Assembly (NCBI GenBank): GCA_037178855.1
Contig: JASJZC010000005.1
Span: 7,440,001 to 7,504,000 of the forward strand
DNA length: 64,000 nt
Source: Oscheius sp. JU75
Lineage: Eukaryota; Nematoda; Chromadorea; Rhabditida; Rhabditidae
Direction: 5' to 3'
Within the stretch, counting starts at the first letter, position 1. Each line of letters begins with the position of its first letter. The position numbers and the translations under genes are program-made. The notes under the pieces are model-generated. The model had not been told where the DNA came from, did no database searches, and was given only the letters and a program-made list of their open reading frames with translations. This document shows, piece by piece, positions 33,369-43,468 of the stretch.

Positions 33369-35414
33369 ATGACAGATAGTGTTGAGGAGGCTGTGCCAAA
33401 TATTGACAAGGTTTGTATCCTGCAATCTCTCTACTACTAAAGCGCAACGATGTCTGTCAGTCCGAACGAAAAAAGAGCGAGCAAATTAAGTTGTCCAGGA
33501 GTTGTTGTTCAAAAAGAGTTATTGCTCAACTTGGGTGGCAAGTCAACTTTGGATGCGCTCTGGAAGCCACTTTTGCCGTTTGTTACAACGGAACGGCCGC
33601 CGGATGCAAACTGAATACAAAAGGACGGCAAAGTCTCTTGAAACATTGGTTTAGCGAACAAACTACGACGCTCTTCTTCCGCTTGTCAGACTAACAGTTT
33701 GGGCTGAGGAACTCTGTAGAAGTTCAACTAGCTATAAGCTATCTGTCCCGCGTGAAGTTTTGACTCAGAACGGATTTTACGATCAGTACGTTACTGTTTT
33801 GTCCGAGTGTAACCGATTCAGATGCTTGGACACTTGCTCTATTGACTTTGTAGATGTTGTTCACGATGCGATGAGAAATTGTGAGCCGAAATTAGATGCG
33901 ATGGTGAAGTGCGCTGAATCCATTTCCATGAAGAGGATTATGGACAACGCCGCAGGGGTGAGAATTGATTCGATTTTCGGTGATGCAGTATGCAGTTTGG
34001 ATCCAAACATGGCGCTGCGACAGCATTTCTCGATGTTGAACTGACAGCCGACAATATACAGAAGACCTCAGAGAAATACAAACAGATTGTTCTGGATTCT
34101 TGCAAGGTCTGTGCTCTTAGTGTGGACAAACGATCGTTTTTTTTAGAAAGGTGGAATGTTAGAGCAGTGGGTAGCTGCAGATTTAAAGATGACGACCGAC
34201 AAACGTACAAACCAGGAGTCAATTTGCAACGATAACTATGCAAAACTAGACCAGCATAAGTCAGAGATCGATGAGTAAGGTGTCATGCTGAGTTTTACGA
34301 TTTCTGGTTCAGGTATAAGCTTCTTGTGAATCACCCTTCACAGAACTGCACACTGGAGACCTTCAAAGAGCGTTTTGAACTCTGTGAGAAGCTGAAACAG
34401 GTACGAGAGTCTACTTCTCCGAGCAATCTATGACTTAGAACAATCGAGAGGTTCTTCTCTTCGTCGAGCTTTTGCTCTCTAAAATTGAAGATAGCAATCT
34501 CGTCAGTAGAATGATGATATCTGCTTATGAACTTCTGGGCGACTCCACTGAGGCTATTCTTAGAAACTCTATTGTCTCGGAGAATTTTATTGTTAGTTCA
34601 CCAAAGTAATATCACTGATTGTGAGATCATTTTCTAGAAAAACCGTAAGTTCTTCAGCGATGAGCTGCAAGCAGCTGAGAAGAGGGTGAGAATGATATTC
34701 TGCATGAGTACCTTTGGGCTTAGGCCGCTCTAGTCAGCAGCCTGGCCAAAACAGCAAATAAAAAAGTAGGAGAGCTGAAGGTTCGAGAAGACAGTCTTCG
34801 AAAAAACTTGTCAAGCATTCAAAAAATGAATTCCGAGCTTAAAAGTATTCAACACTTATGGGAGGAAACGGCTTCGAAGTTTGAAAACGTGAAGGTACAG
34901 TTTTTATGGGAAACGATTAACAATTTTTTAGAAGTTGATGAAGAATCTCTTGCCACCAACTGGTAAACTGAGCACGAAAAATGTATGCACAGGTGCTGAA
35001 CTAGCTGAATTCCAAAGGAAACAAGCTGTGTTGATGATAGAGCGGAACAGAGTGATTTCAGATGCAGTTCTTTATAAAAAAGTTTATCTCCGGTAAGTAC
35101 AAGTTTTACTCCTTCCAATTGAGTTCAGACTTATGGACCAGAAGCTTACAACAGCTGGTGAGGGCTTATCGTCCACAAACGGGGAGCAGATGGAGGTAAA
35201 GTGTGCACATAGTGTGGTGATATTTGGCATTCAGGGAATGCCAGATGTCGAAAAACGGTTGCTGATGGCAGAACAAGAACTTCAAACTCTAGTCAAAGAG
35301 TTTCGAGAATTGGAAAAGGGTGGGAAGGATAACATAAATCAACAAGCACATCAAACTTGGAGCAACATATATAGTCCGAACCCCAACAACCCGCCTACCA
35401 GATTTTCATTGTGA
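33369..35414 (+). CDS. Unrecognised coiled-coil protein divergent from copy A
   Basis: Exon 1 (33369-33410) is MTDSVEEAVPNIDK. The next clear exon (33655-33957) reads TNYDALLPLVRLTVWAEELC then FYDQYVTVLSECNRFRCLDT. After a 38 bp intron (33958-33995) comes FGSKHGAATAFLDVELTADN. Later exons are helical and charged: LETFKERFELCEKLKQ, LLFVELLLSKIEDSNLVSRM, FFSDELQAAEKRAALVSSLA, KMNSELKSIQHLWEETASKF, MDQKLTTAGEGLS and VEKRLLMAEQELQTLVKEFR, with stop at 35414. About 600 residues, no signal peptide, probably cytoplasmic. The frame running 33499-33957 contains an in-frame TAG at 33652-33654, so either an intron covers it or the gene is damaged. In the second unit only exon 1 survives. Confidence 0.55.
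33411..33498 (+). other. Intron 1 containing a mobile-element-like terminus
   Basis: Around 33422-33460 the intron reads CTCTCTACTACTAAAGCGCA followed by GTCTGTCAGTCCG. The reverse complement closely matches the right edge of the insertion at 39465-39520 (GGACACCATTGCACTTTAGT then AGTAGAGAG), and partly 35929-35950. This suggests the remnant end of a dispersed element. Confidence 0.5.
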
Positions 35415-35429
35415 TCAAATTGTTCCAGT

Positions 35430-36190
35430 TTTAGTTGTCGCCAACTTATAGAATGGGGTCTTCCAAAGCTACTCTATGGCGCTCATTTCCCTCCTTTTTT
35501 CTCTTATCTTAACGGCTACATTCATTCTTGGCCCGATAATCGAAACGCGCGGGTCCTTAGTCATTTCTACACTCGTGAGCCCTATGTCAACAAAACAACT
35601 AGTTCTTCCTTCTCTGATGACAACCGAATCATGGTAACCCCCATACAATGACTGTGTCCCTCGTCTTGCCCAAGTCCCGAGAGACTCAGTCCACCCTCGA
35701 GCTGTACCGCCAGCCTCCCTCTCTTCCCTATCGCTAGTCAGATTATTGTAAACTACCAGCTGCCGGCGGCAGCTTCGCAGCACTTTGGCCTTTGCTTAGA
35801 ATTGACCACAGGCGGCTGCGCCGCTTCTCTAGTAGCAGTTTCTTCTACAGCTGGCTTGTCCCTTTGTCTCTTGACATGAAATGACTTGTCAGCTTTTTTT
35901 GGGTCTTAGTGTTGACATGCAATTGTGCGGACACCATTGCGCTTTATTAATTAAGACGTCTCCGACGGCTTTGCCGTCCTTTTGCCTACAGTTTGCATTG
36001 GTGACTGCGCCGCTTCGTAATAACGAAAGACGCCCCGTGGCTTCATTTGAAGAAAAACAAAGTTCTATAGCGCACCCAAAGTTGACTTGTCAACCAATAG
36101 GGGCAATAACTGTTTTTGAACAACAAAACTTCTAAATAACTAATTGGCATGCTTCTGTTTTTGTAGCCACGGACAAACAAACAAAGTTAG
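35430..36190. repeat. Repeat-rich interval related to the 37.8-39.5 kb insertion
   Basis: Contains short GGCGGCTGCGCCGC / GACGGCTTTGCCGTC self-complementary motifs at about 35810-35825 and 35958-35976. It also has CTTGACATGAAATGACTTGT (35873-35892) and GGACACCATTGCGCTTTA (35929-35946), which recur at 39310-39500. No gene recognised; open frames here look incidental. Confidence 0.5.
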
Positions 36191-36389
36191 ATATTAGTGT
36201 TGCCGATGATTATCCTGTCAAGACTCGCCAGCCTAATCGGCTTCTACAGTGCTACTCTTGTGACAATTGCTTGTAGTTGTGTGCCTGGAATAAGGTCTTG
36301 GACTATTGCTTCGCTTCTACTCTCCCCGTGTTACAACAGTTACTTTCCCCTTCTCGTACTGGGGGAGACAATGACAACAACTTTCTTTT

Positions 36390-37471
36390 AAGCCCAATTT
36401 GCCCATTCTTCTTGTAGTTTGTGCTTCTCTAACGTGGGTAACTCTCCGTTACTCATCGTTTCCGGCACAATCTTCGAAGAAAGCAGGAGAAACCATCAGA
36501 ATCCGGATGCTTTGTGGTAGTGAAAAAGCCGAAAATTTTGAAGGAGCAAGAGGACAAAGAAAGGAACAAAAGCTGTAAGTATACAAACGAGGAGTCAACT
36601 AGACGATAACGTACAGGAAAAACTCGGATATTTCCGTTCCTTATTCGAAGATTGTGCCGGAAAGAATTAGTAGAATCTTGACGTACAGACTGACGTAGTC
36701 AGCAATTCTACAAACGAAGATATCTGGTCAATGATAAACAGAAACTTGACAGCTGCCTGGCTGGTTTGGCGCTTAAAGCTACAGAAATGAGGTTGCCAAA
36801 GGGCTCATTGCTGCCGGAGTTCGGGGATGCGATTATGTGTAACTTGTCCTTTAAAATCACAGATTGACATTTTCGGAGAATGCAAGCCACTGGGTGTCAA
36901 ACCGTTGCCAAACTGTGGACGAGGAGTGTAAGAGAAGCTGTGCTGCAGAAGTTTTGAAGTCAGATCTTTTCCCTTCCATATTAACAGTTTTCAGGAAGTA
37001 TCTTTTACGTTGTCTTTGAGATCTCGAACTGTAAAGACTACACGGAGAAAAAGTACTACAATGCGTTGACTGTTTATCAAGCTGTTCCAATTGTGATAAA
37101 GAGGAACATCTACAGAGAAATTGAGGTATGTAAAGGTTGTTTCACCAGTACCAGGGATTTTATGATGGCAACCTGGAACCATTTTACTGTCTTCTCTTTA
37201 CTTTGTCAGTCACAAGCAGAGATATTATTCACTGACAAAGGGATCCAACTCGTGAGCAGACTCCGTCCAGAGCTCGTCTTTTCCAGCAAAGGTCAAGTAT
37301 CTAATCTTTTCCGGCTTCTCTTCTTTGAAAATCAGGCCGAAAAACTACCTGGCCTATCACGATTGGCGGAACCAATTCGAGAGAGTTTTGAGCAAGACAG
37401 AACACGAAAATGATTTCAGAGGCAAAGATGACATCGCTCACGGCTTCTGCAAGCTCTGTGAGAAGATCTGA
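36390..37471 (+). CDS. Alpha-1,3-fucosyltransferase-like protein (GT10 family), start unresolved
   Basis: A Golgi type II glycosyltransferase that would add fucose from GDP-fucose. The N-terminal exon has a signal anchor (LPILLVVCASLTWVTLRYSS). It is followed by NSDISVPYSKIV (the D-x-x-xPYG-like block, about 36613-36650), NRNLTAAWLVWRLK (equivalent to the K-x-AAW-x-V segment), and IDIFGECKPLGVKPLPNCGR (about 36862-36915). The donor-sugar motif is FYVVFEISNCKDYTEKKYYN ALTVYQAVPIVI (about 37000-37095), matching the FEN(S)xCxDYxTEKxxxNAL signature, though the first Asn of FEN is Ile here. The C-terminus is PKNYLAYHDWRNQF and ends at 37471. No in-frame ATG is seen before the anchor, and the segment between 37125 and 37340 is hard to join, so it may be damaged. 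Confidence 0.6.
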
Positions 37472-37786
37472 ACAAACCAGGAGCCATTCAGCTATTCGAA
37501 CATCAGTAAATGGTACTCGAGAGATGTCTGTGATAACAATTTTGCACTAAAATTTTTGCAGCAACTCTCCCTTAAGCTCGGAAAGACGCATACACTTTTC
37601 CAAAAAGAACATACTAATGTTTCATGCTACTGTATTGTCTACTATTAATTACTTGCTAATTAACAGTGTACGCACAAAGCTGGAAGAAAACAAAGGTAGG
37701 TATTTGTTTTGGTTCCGAGTCATAGTTCTTTTAGCTAAGACACAAAAAACTTTGGCAGTATCAGCATATTAACATAGAAGGACTAG

Positions 37787-39528
37787 GGTTAGGCGGATGT
37801 GCTGCTATTGGAGACTTTTGAATGTTCTAAGGCGTCAGAATCATGCACCCTCGGGCTGCCCTCGCCGCTTGTTTCAGTCGAAATTAGCAGAAAGTACGTA
37901 AAAATACCTGCTCGTCGCATAGAAAATGTCATTTTTTTTTCGCACTTTTCTAATTTTGGCGGGAAATTCAAACAAAAAATCATAATTTTCATTTTCAAAT
38001 CGCTGTAGCTCGGCAGTGAGGGATAGGCGGTTGTTTCAGATATTATGGAGTTTTCGACATCCTAAGGCGGCAGAACCATCCACCCTCAAGCTGGTTGCCG
38101 TTCTCGCTGCTTATTTGAGTCAAAATTAGTCATAAACGGATGTAGGGATAAGCGGATAGGGATAGGGGTTTTTTTCTGATATTTTTGAGACTTTCTGATG
38201 TTCTTAGGCGATAGAACCATGCACCCTCGGGCTGGCTGCCTTCAGCAGCCTCCCTCCCTGTCTGTTTGTACCAAAGGTAGCGAAAAGCACGTAAAAACTC
38301 GTCGCAATAAGTTCCTTGACGCACTTTTGCCTACTTTTCAAATATAGGGCAAAAGTTCAAAAGTCAAACGTTAAAATCAAAATTTCAAATTTCAATACGG
38401 TACATAGGGATAGGCTGCTGTACTGAAACTGGGAATTTTGGATGTCCCAAGGCGGCAGGACCATACACCCTCGGGCTGGCTGCCTTCAGCAGCCGTCCTC
38501 GCTGTCTGTTTGTATCAAACGTAGCGAAAGGTACGTAAAAATAATGGCTGATCACATCGAAAATTTCATTAAATCACTTTTGCGTTATTTTCAAATTTTG
38601 GCGAGAAATTTAAACGTTAAAAATCAAAACTTAAATTTTAAAAGCGCTGTATTTCGACGATGGTTTTTTTTTAACGGGTCTTGTTCAACTCCTTATTGTA
38701 CTCGTCGAGCTCTACAACAGTACACCACTTAGAACCTAATAGGTGGATAGGGATAAGCGGCAGCCGCCCCCGCTGTCTGTTTGAGTCAAAATTAGCGATA
38801 GGCATAGGCGGAAATATGGATAAGTGGCTAAGAAATGGCGTTTGCTCGAAAAATTAGTTTCTGATCATTCACCCTCAGGCTGGCTCGCTGTCTGTTTATA
38901 TCAAAAGTAGCGAAAAAAAATACGTAAAAAAGTACTTGCTCGTCGCAACGAAAATGTTATTGACGCGCTGTTGCGTACTTTTCAAATTTTGGCGGAAAAT
39001 TCAAATGAAAAAGTCAAATTTTGATTTACAAATCGCTGTAGCTCGGCAAAGAATAATTAATTTTCGGATCTTTGTTGAACTCGTTATTGTACTCGTTGAG
39101 CTCTACAAAATTATGCCACTTAGAAAACGAAATTCGACCATTTTTTCCCCCGGTTTGTTTGGCAAGTTACGCTCGTCGCACCTCAGCTAGTGAATATTTT
39201 CGGGTAATTTTGGTATGTATCGATAACACTCGTTGAGTACTACCTACATATACCATCCATAGGGCCTGAGTCGAAAAAAAAGTTTCGGTACACTACGCGA
39301 TTTATAATTATACCAGCCGTCTACGACGGCTTCGCCGCTCCTTAGTATTGACTTAGCATTTACAACGGGCGACTTCGCCGCTTCTCCAAGTTCCCAAGTT
39401 TCCCCCCAAAGCTGACTTGTCAACTTAGTTCTTGACATGCCATGACTTGCCAGCTTTTTTCTCGTGGTGACGCACGGACGGACAGACGGACGGACACCAT
39501 TGCACTTTAGTAGTAGAGAGATAGTAAA
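37787..39528. repeat. Repeat-rich insertion (about 1.74 kb) inside duplication unit 2
   Basis: Absent from the equivalent site in unit 1, where CATAGAAGGA runs straight into TATAATGAATG. The insert is AT-rich with degenerate internal repeats. CACCCTCGGGCTGGCTGCC-like cores occur near 37846, 38080, 38219, 38464 and 38870, each followed by CGCTGTCTGTTTG..TCAAA and AGCGAAA..TACGTAAAAA. A block with TTATTGTACTCGTTGAGCTC occurs twice, 385 bp apart (about 38693 and 39079). The right edge carries GGACGG tracts and GCACTTTAGTAGTAGAGAG. No transposase frame. Confidence 0.65.
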
Positions 39529-39676
39529 TATAACGAATGCTTTTTATTCTAAAAAAAGTGTAAGTTAAAAAACCTTAAAACATGGGAGCGCAAACATTTT
39601 AATCAGACGGCGCCTTAGGGAGACTGCTTTTCTTAATCAAATGGGGTTTTGTTATTTCAAATGGTTGAATTGGGAT

Positions 39677-42480
39677 CTAGAAACGATCCAAAATTGGAAG
39701 CCCCATCTGTTCAGGATCACTAGGAGACTCTCCCTGAGTTAGTGTCTCGACTGTCACGCTCTGAGGTTCGTGAAGGGTCTGAAGGTAATATGAATTGATT
39801 CAGAACAGTGTAGATGTACTCCTGAAAAAGAAAAAGTTGATACTGACACCCCACTTCAAACCTTGGTATACAAGAGATCTGTATTAATGTTTTTAAAGAG
39901 ACAAGTTATTTGTTTGAGATTCATAATGATACTATCCAATGCATCCAGCTTGTTGGACAGATGGGCAGGCTTTTGTTTGTATTTGATTTCGCGAGCAATC
40001 CGAGCAATCTCATCCTTTTTTTGACGTATCTGAAAACTAGTTTTCTGGTAGATCCGAACTCGAGCAGAACTCAAAACAAAAGTTTGGCCGTTGGGGCTCA
40101 AGTTGCAGTTATGACCCCCATAGTGTGAACACTGTTGTTCTTCTACCGCCTATTTTTTGTCGGCCTGTCCGCATGTCTTTCTCCACCTGAGATACACTAC
40201 AGAAGCGATGCTTTCCGAAAAGACTAGAGAAAATACACATGTACAGGCACTTTTGTTCATTTAAGGCTAAACCAGCCTTCCTCTTGCATAGGCGGCTGCG
40301 CTGCTTCATCGTAACAAAAGGCTTCCAGTGGTTTCAAACAAACAAAAATAAACAGAGTCCGCCACAGAAACCATCACGCTTTAGATTATAAAGATTTGAG
40401 TAGAGAAAAAACTAACCAAGTGATCGTACTGCCGCGCCTTCTCCATCGCTACTTTCTTCTCAAAGTCTGCCATTTTTGCCAGCTTTCCTTTCTCTGTGCC
40501 GTGCAATTCAAACTTGAGCATTGCTGCGCGCAGCTTCTTCGCTTCGTCCTACAAAAGTTTCTCTTAAAGTTTGGAGACACATTTACAATCAGATTATCGT
40601 GGAAATTCTGTAACTGAGTGTGGTCATCGTCGGTTGTGGTAGACGAGTTTAGCCCCGCTAGAAACGCGACGTAGTCGTGGAACTGAATACGACATAGTTT
40701 GCTTTTAACACGCTTCTACCGCCTCGACGAGAGGCTCCTGACTGTGAACACTGCTCAGAAGAAGTTGATACTTTCCCTGGTTGACCCATTTGTGCTCGTC
40801 AATTTCCTTGATATCGGGCAAAGATTCAAGCACGTGGGCATAGACAAATTCTAGCAAGACCATCAACTTGACATCCTTTCCAGTCTCGTAGTTTTCTTGG
40901 GGAGCAGCACGCATTGTCCATGAGGGCTCATCGGGCAGTTGCATGGCACTCTAAACAAAGCTTGGTCTGTATTAGTTCATCCTAACATCATAGCTGCTTT
41001 CAGCTAAGTTAACTCGCTTGAGCTCGTCCTTCTTTCCTTTATTTAAAAGCTCCAACTCTTCTTTCATCTTCTCACAAGCCCTCTCCTTTCTCTCAAGAAC
41101 AGTTTCCATTTTAACATCGTCGTCCCACTGCTCGCGGACAGTTACGCACAGTTCGCTTGCAAGCTGGAGCAAGAAATTGTTTCTTAAGATAGTGACCTAC
41201 ATCCAACGGCTTTTTGAAGTTCGATATAATAGTATCAATTTCCGTTTGCAAAAGAGCAACAGTTGTCTTGATGTGATTTCTGGCCATGTTTTCCATAATT
41301 TCACGGAGCTCGACCACGTTGTTTTCGAACTGAAATATATGTGACTGGTAAGGGGGTGTATAGTAAAATCCTACCTTGATTAGGACATCAACAACTTCCA
41401 ACAATGATTTTGGCAGCTGCATAACATTGATGAAGATCTTCTCATAACGACGATGAATGTCCTGGAAGGCGATCTCAATTTCCGTTTGGAGAAGAGCAAC
41501 AGTTGCCTTGATGTGATTTCTGGCCGTGTTTTTCGTAATCTCGCGGAGCTCGGCCACATTGTTTTCGAACTGAAATATATGTGAGATTACTTCAGTATTG
41601 GTTAACCGCTAGTCTTTCTTCCCTTTTCCCATTCTGTTTTTCTGTTTGACCCGTAACAGTAGAGGAAAGTATGATAAAATCCTACCCTGTTTGGGACATC
41701 AATAGCTTCCAGCAACGATTTTGGCAGCTGCATAACATTGATGAAGATCTTCTCAAAACGACGATGAATATTCTGGAAGAGGGTCTCTGTGGCATCGTTG
41801 ATCGTTGAGACTGCGGAGAAGGGGGTTCTGTTATGATCGAATAGCTTGTTCAGACAGATGTAGTTTTGATTGCTGGCATCTTTTTGAAAGTCAGCCAAGG
41901 GAGTTCCCGAGATTGTTCGACCGTTGTAGGTAAAATGACATTTGTCCCTAGAAAGTTATCATAAACGCCGTAGCCGCACGTCTCCATAGTTAGAAATTTT
42001 TTTAGAATTTCAATTTCGCTAAAGCTTGCGTCATGCGTTGTGTTTTCGCTTTGGGTTTTACAAAGAACATCAAAACACTGACCTGGGAGCAGCCACAACC
42101 TCGTACTTCTGACCGCTTTCTAGCTTGAGAAACTTGGCATTTTCCGGTTGGATCGGTCTGCCTTTCATATGTCCTAAACAATGGGTATCTAGGGAGATAG
42201 AAGAATTAACCTGTCTCCGCAATCAGGAAAACATTCTTGGGCTCAATTGAGAACTGTTCACCGATGTCCTGAACACTAATTGGTAGCTCAAGAGTCTTCG
42301 ACAAGGTCTGGTCTCCACGAAAAGTAAATGTAGCAGTCATGTTCGGTGTCGGAGACAAGACTAACTCGGTTAAGAGGCGGGTCCTTGGTCGCTCAGAACT
42401 GTAACCTTTCGCAAACAAATGGAAATTAGATAAGGGCTTTCTGGCGATTACCATCACCCGATTGTCGTTTTGCAGCCAAA
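39677..42480 (-). pseudogene. Coiled-coil protein, copy B (rearranged, possibly defective)
   Basis: Second copy of the gene at 29624-33060. The N-terminal exons are the same as copy A (VMVIARKPLSNFHLFAKGYS; FLKLESGQKYEVVAAP; CGYGVYDNFLGTNVILPTT). The exons equivalent to the VGETYTVDGDRRAYD part are deleted, fusing 41890 to 41905. The helical module with IFINVMQLPKSLLE and ARNHIKATVALLQTEI is present twice with a period of about 311 bp (41390 and 41700). The C-terminal end still has an open frame (LTQGESPSDPEQMGLPILD) with its own stop at 39677. The penultimate exons of copy A (about 29735-30093) are lost. It may still be expressed as a shorter variant. Confidence 0.6.
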
Positions 42481-42809
42481 ACTGGTTGTTACTTCCGGGG
42501 ATTTCTCAATACGAACTTTGGTGATATTTTTCCGATGTCAACTCATTTTCCTTTTTCTCATCAATTGAACCGTCCAATATTTTTCCATTCATCAGACTCT
42601 TCCCTTGCCGTATACGTTTTACCCTTACAACCAAGTGAGGTTATCTTTTCACATGGTACTGGCCAAAGTTCTCAGCAGAAACCATCTCCGTAAGCGCTTT
42701 GTTTACAGGTTCAGCATTCTCGATACCCACTATCTGTGCCACGTCTTAGGGCTCATCAGAACTCACAAACAGCATTCTTTCAGTGAAACCGGAAATTTTT
42801 CAGAGGGAA

Positions 42810-42842
42810 ATGACAGATAGTGTTGAGGCCAATGTTGACAAG
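42810..42842 (+). pseudogene. Orphan copy of coiled-coil exon 1
   Basis: MTDSVEEANVDK, equivalent to exon 1 at 33369-33410 with a three-codon deletion, followed by the same GTTTGTAT donor. The remainder of the gene has been deleted, and the intron runs into fucosyltransferase sequence. Confidence 0.6.
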
Positions 42843-42865
42843 GTTTGTATTCTGCAATCTCTCTA

Positions 42866-43468
42866 CTACTAATTGTGATGAAGAGGAACATCTACAGAGA
42901 AATTGAGGTATTTAAAAGTTGTTTTACCAGGGATTTTTACTGTCTTCTCATGCTTAGAACAGACTGGGCTCCGTCAGTGTTCTTTCTAGATAAGAGTAAC
43001 TGTTCAAAAGTTCCTCGAAACTATTTTATTTCTTCCGAATCATAGAATGCAGTTAACAGTTGCTTTTTCAGCTTCTGCAACGCTCCTACGTAGCCCTCTG
43101 GCTGGTTGAGGAACCAGTTTGAGTGTGTTTTGAGCAAGACGGAACACAAATCTGCTTTCAGAGTTGACATCTTCTTCCTTCTGCAAGTTCTGTGAGAAGA
43201 TCCGAACAAACCAGGAGTCATCTAGCTTATTCGAACATCAGTGAACGCTTTTCGTGAGATGCCTGTGATAACAGTTTTGTCTTGAAGTTTCTGAAGTAAC
43301 TCTATTTTTAACTGCGTTTCAGAGTAAAGACAAGTTCTCAGCTCGAGTTGAGCCCTCGCGAATCCTCTCGTTTAATGAGGGTAATTTTCGACGAGTTTGT
43401 CGCTCTCCTAATAGTCTTCCTTAAGCTCTGAAAGACGCATTCACTTTTCCAGAAGGGACTATTTTGGC
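42866..43468 (+). pseudogene. Fucosyltransferase-like 3' fragment (unit 2)
   Basis: Begins inside the fucosyltransferase motif exon (MKRNIYREIE at about 42876-42906, equivalent to IKRNIYREIE at about 37094-37123). It continues with diverged 3' sequence including CTGTGAGAAGATC (43190) and CTTTTCCAGAA (43445). The N-terminal and catalytic parts are missing and frames are broken, so this is a truncated pseudogene. Confidence 0.65.

Larger units (their letters stand above)
29272..37611. repeat. Tandem duplication, unit 1 (about 8.3 kb)
   Basis: The sequence from 29272 (TACTAATGTTTCATGCTACT) onward recurs from 37612, and the sequence just before 37612 recurs just before about 43469. So the junction 37611/37612 is the seam of a head-to-tail duplication whose unit is 29272-37611. 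It contains the divergent coiled-coil gene pair, a repeat-rich stretch and the fucosyltransferase-like gene. Confidence 0.75.
37612..43468. repeat. Tandem duplication, unit 2 (rearranged)
   Basis: Recurs unit 1 in the same order: 37612-37786 matches 29272-29466; after an insertion, 39529-42865 matches 29467 to about 33436; then 42866-43468 matches about 37091-37605. The stretch equivalent to about 33437-37090 (some 3.65 kb) is missing. Smaller deletions remove the equivalents of about 29735-30093 and about 31970-32465. Confidence 0.75.

Noticed and set aside
33194..33379. Plus-strand frame upstream of the coiled-coil gene (also at 42605-42820)
   Set aside because: It overlaps the shared divergent promoter region. 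Its duplication is explained by the tandem unit, and exon 1 starts in another frame at 33369.
35469..35783. 104-codon minus-strand frame in the 35.5 kb repeat region
   Set aside because: It lies in repeat-rich sequence related to the 37.8-39.5 kb insertion, with no recognisable motif.
37787..39528. CRISPR-like array
   Set aside because: Repeats are degenerate, unequally spaced and the organism is a eukaryote.
29624..42842. Idea that the divergent gene pair is a toxin-antidote selfish element
   Set aside because: Only the arrangement suggests it; neither protein shows a motif of known nematode toxin or antidote proteins, and there is no genetic evidence.
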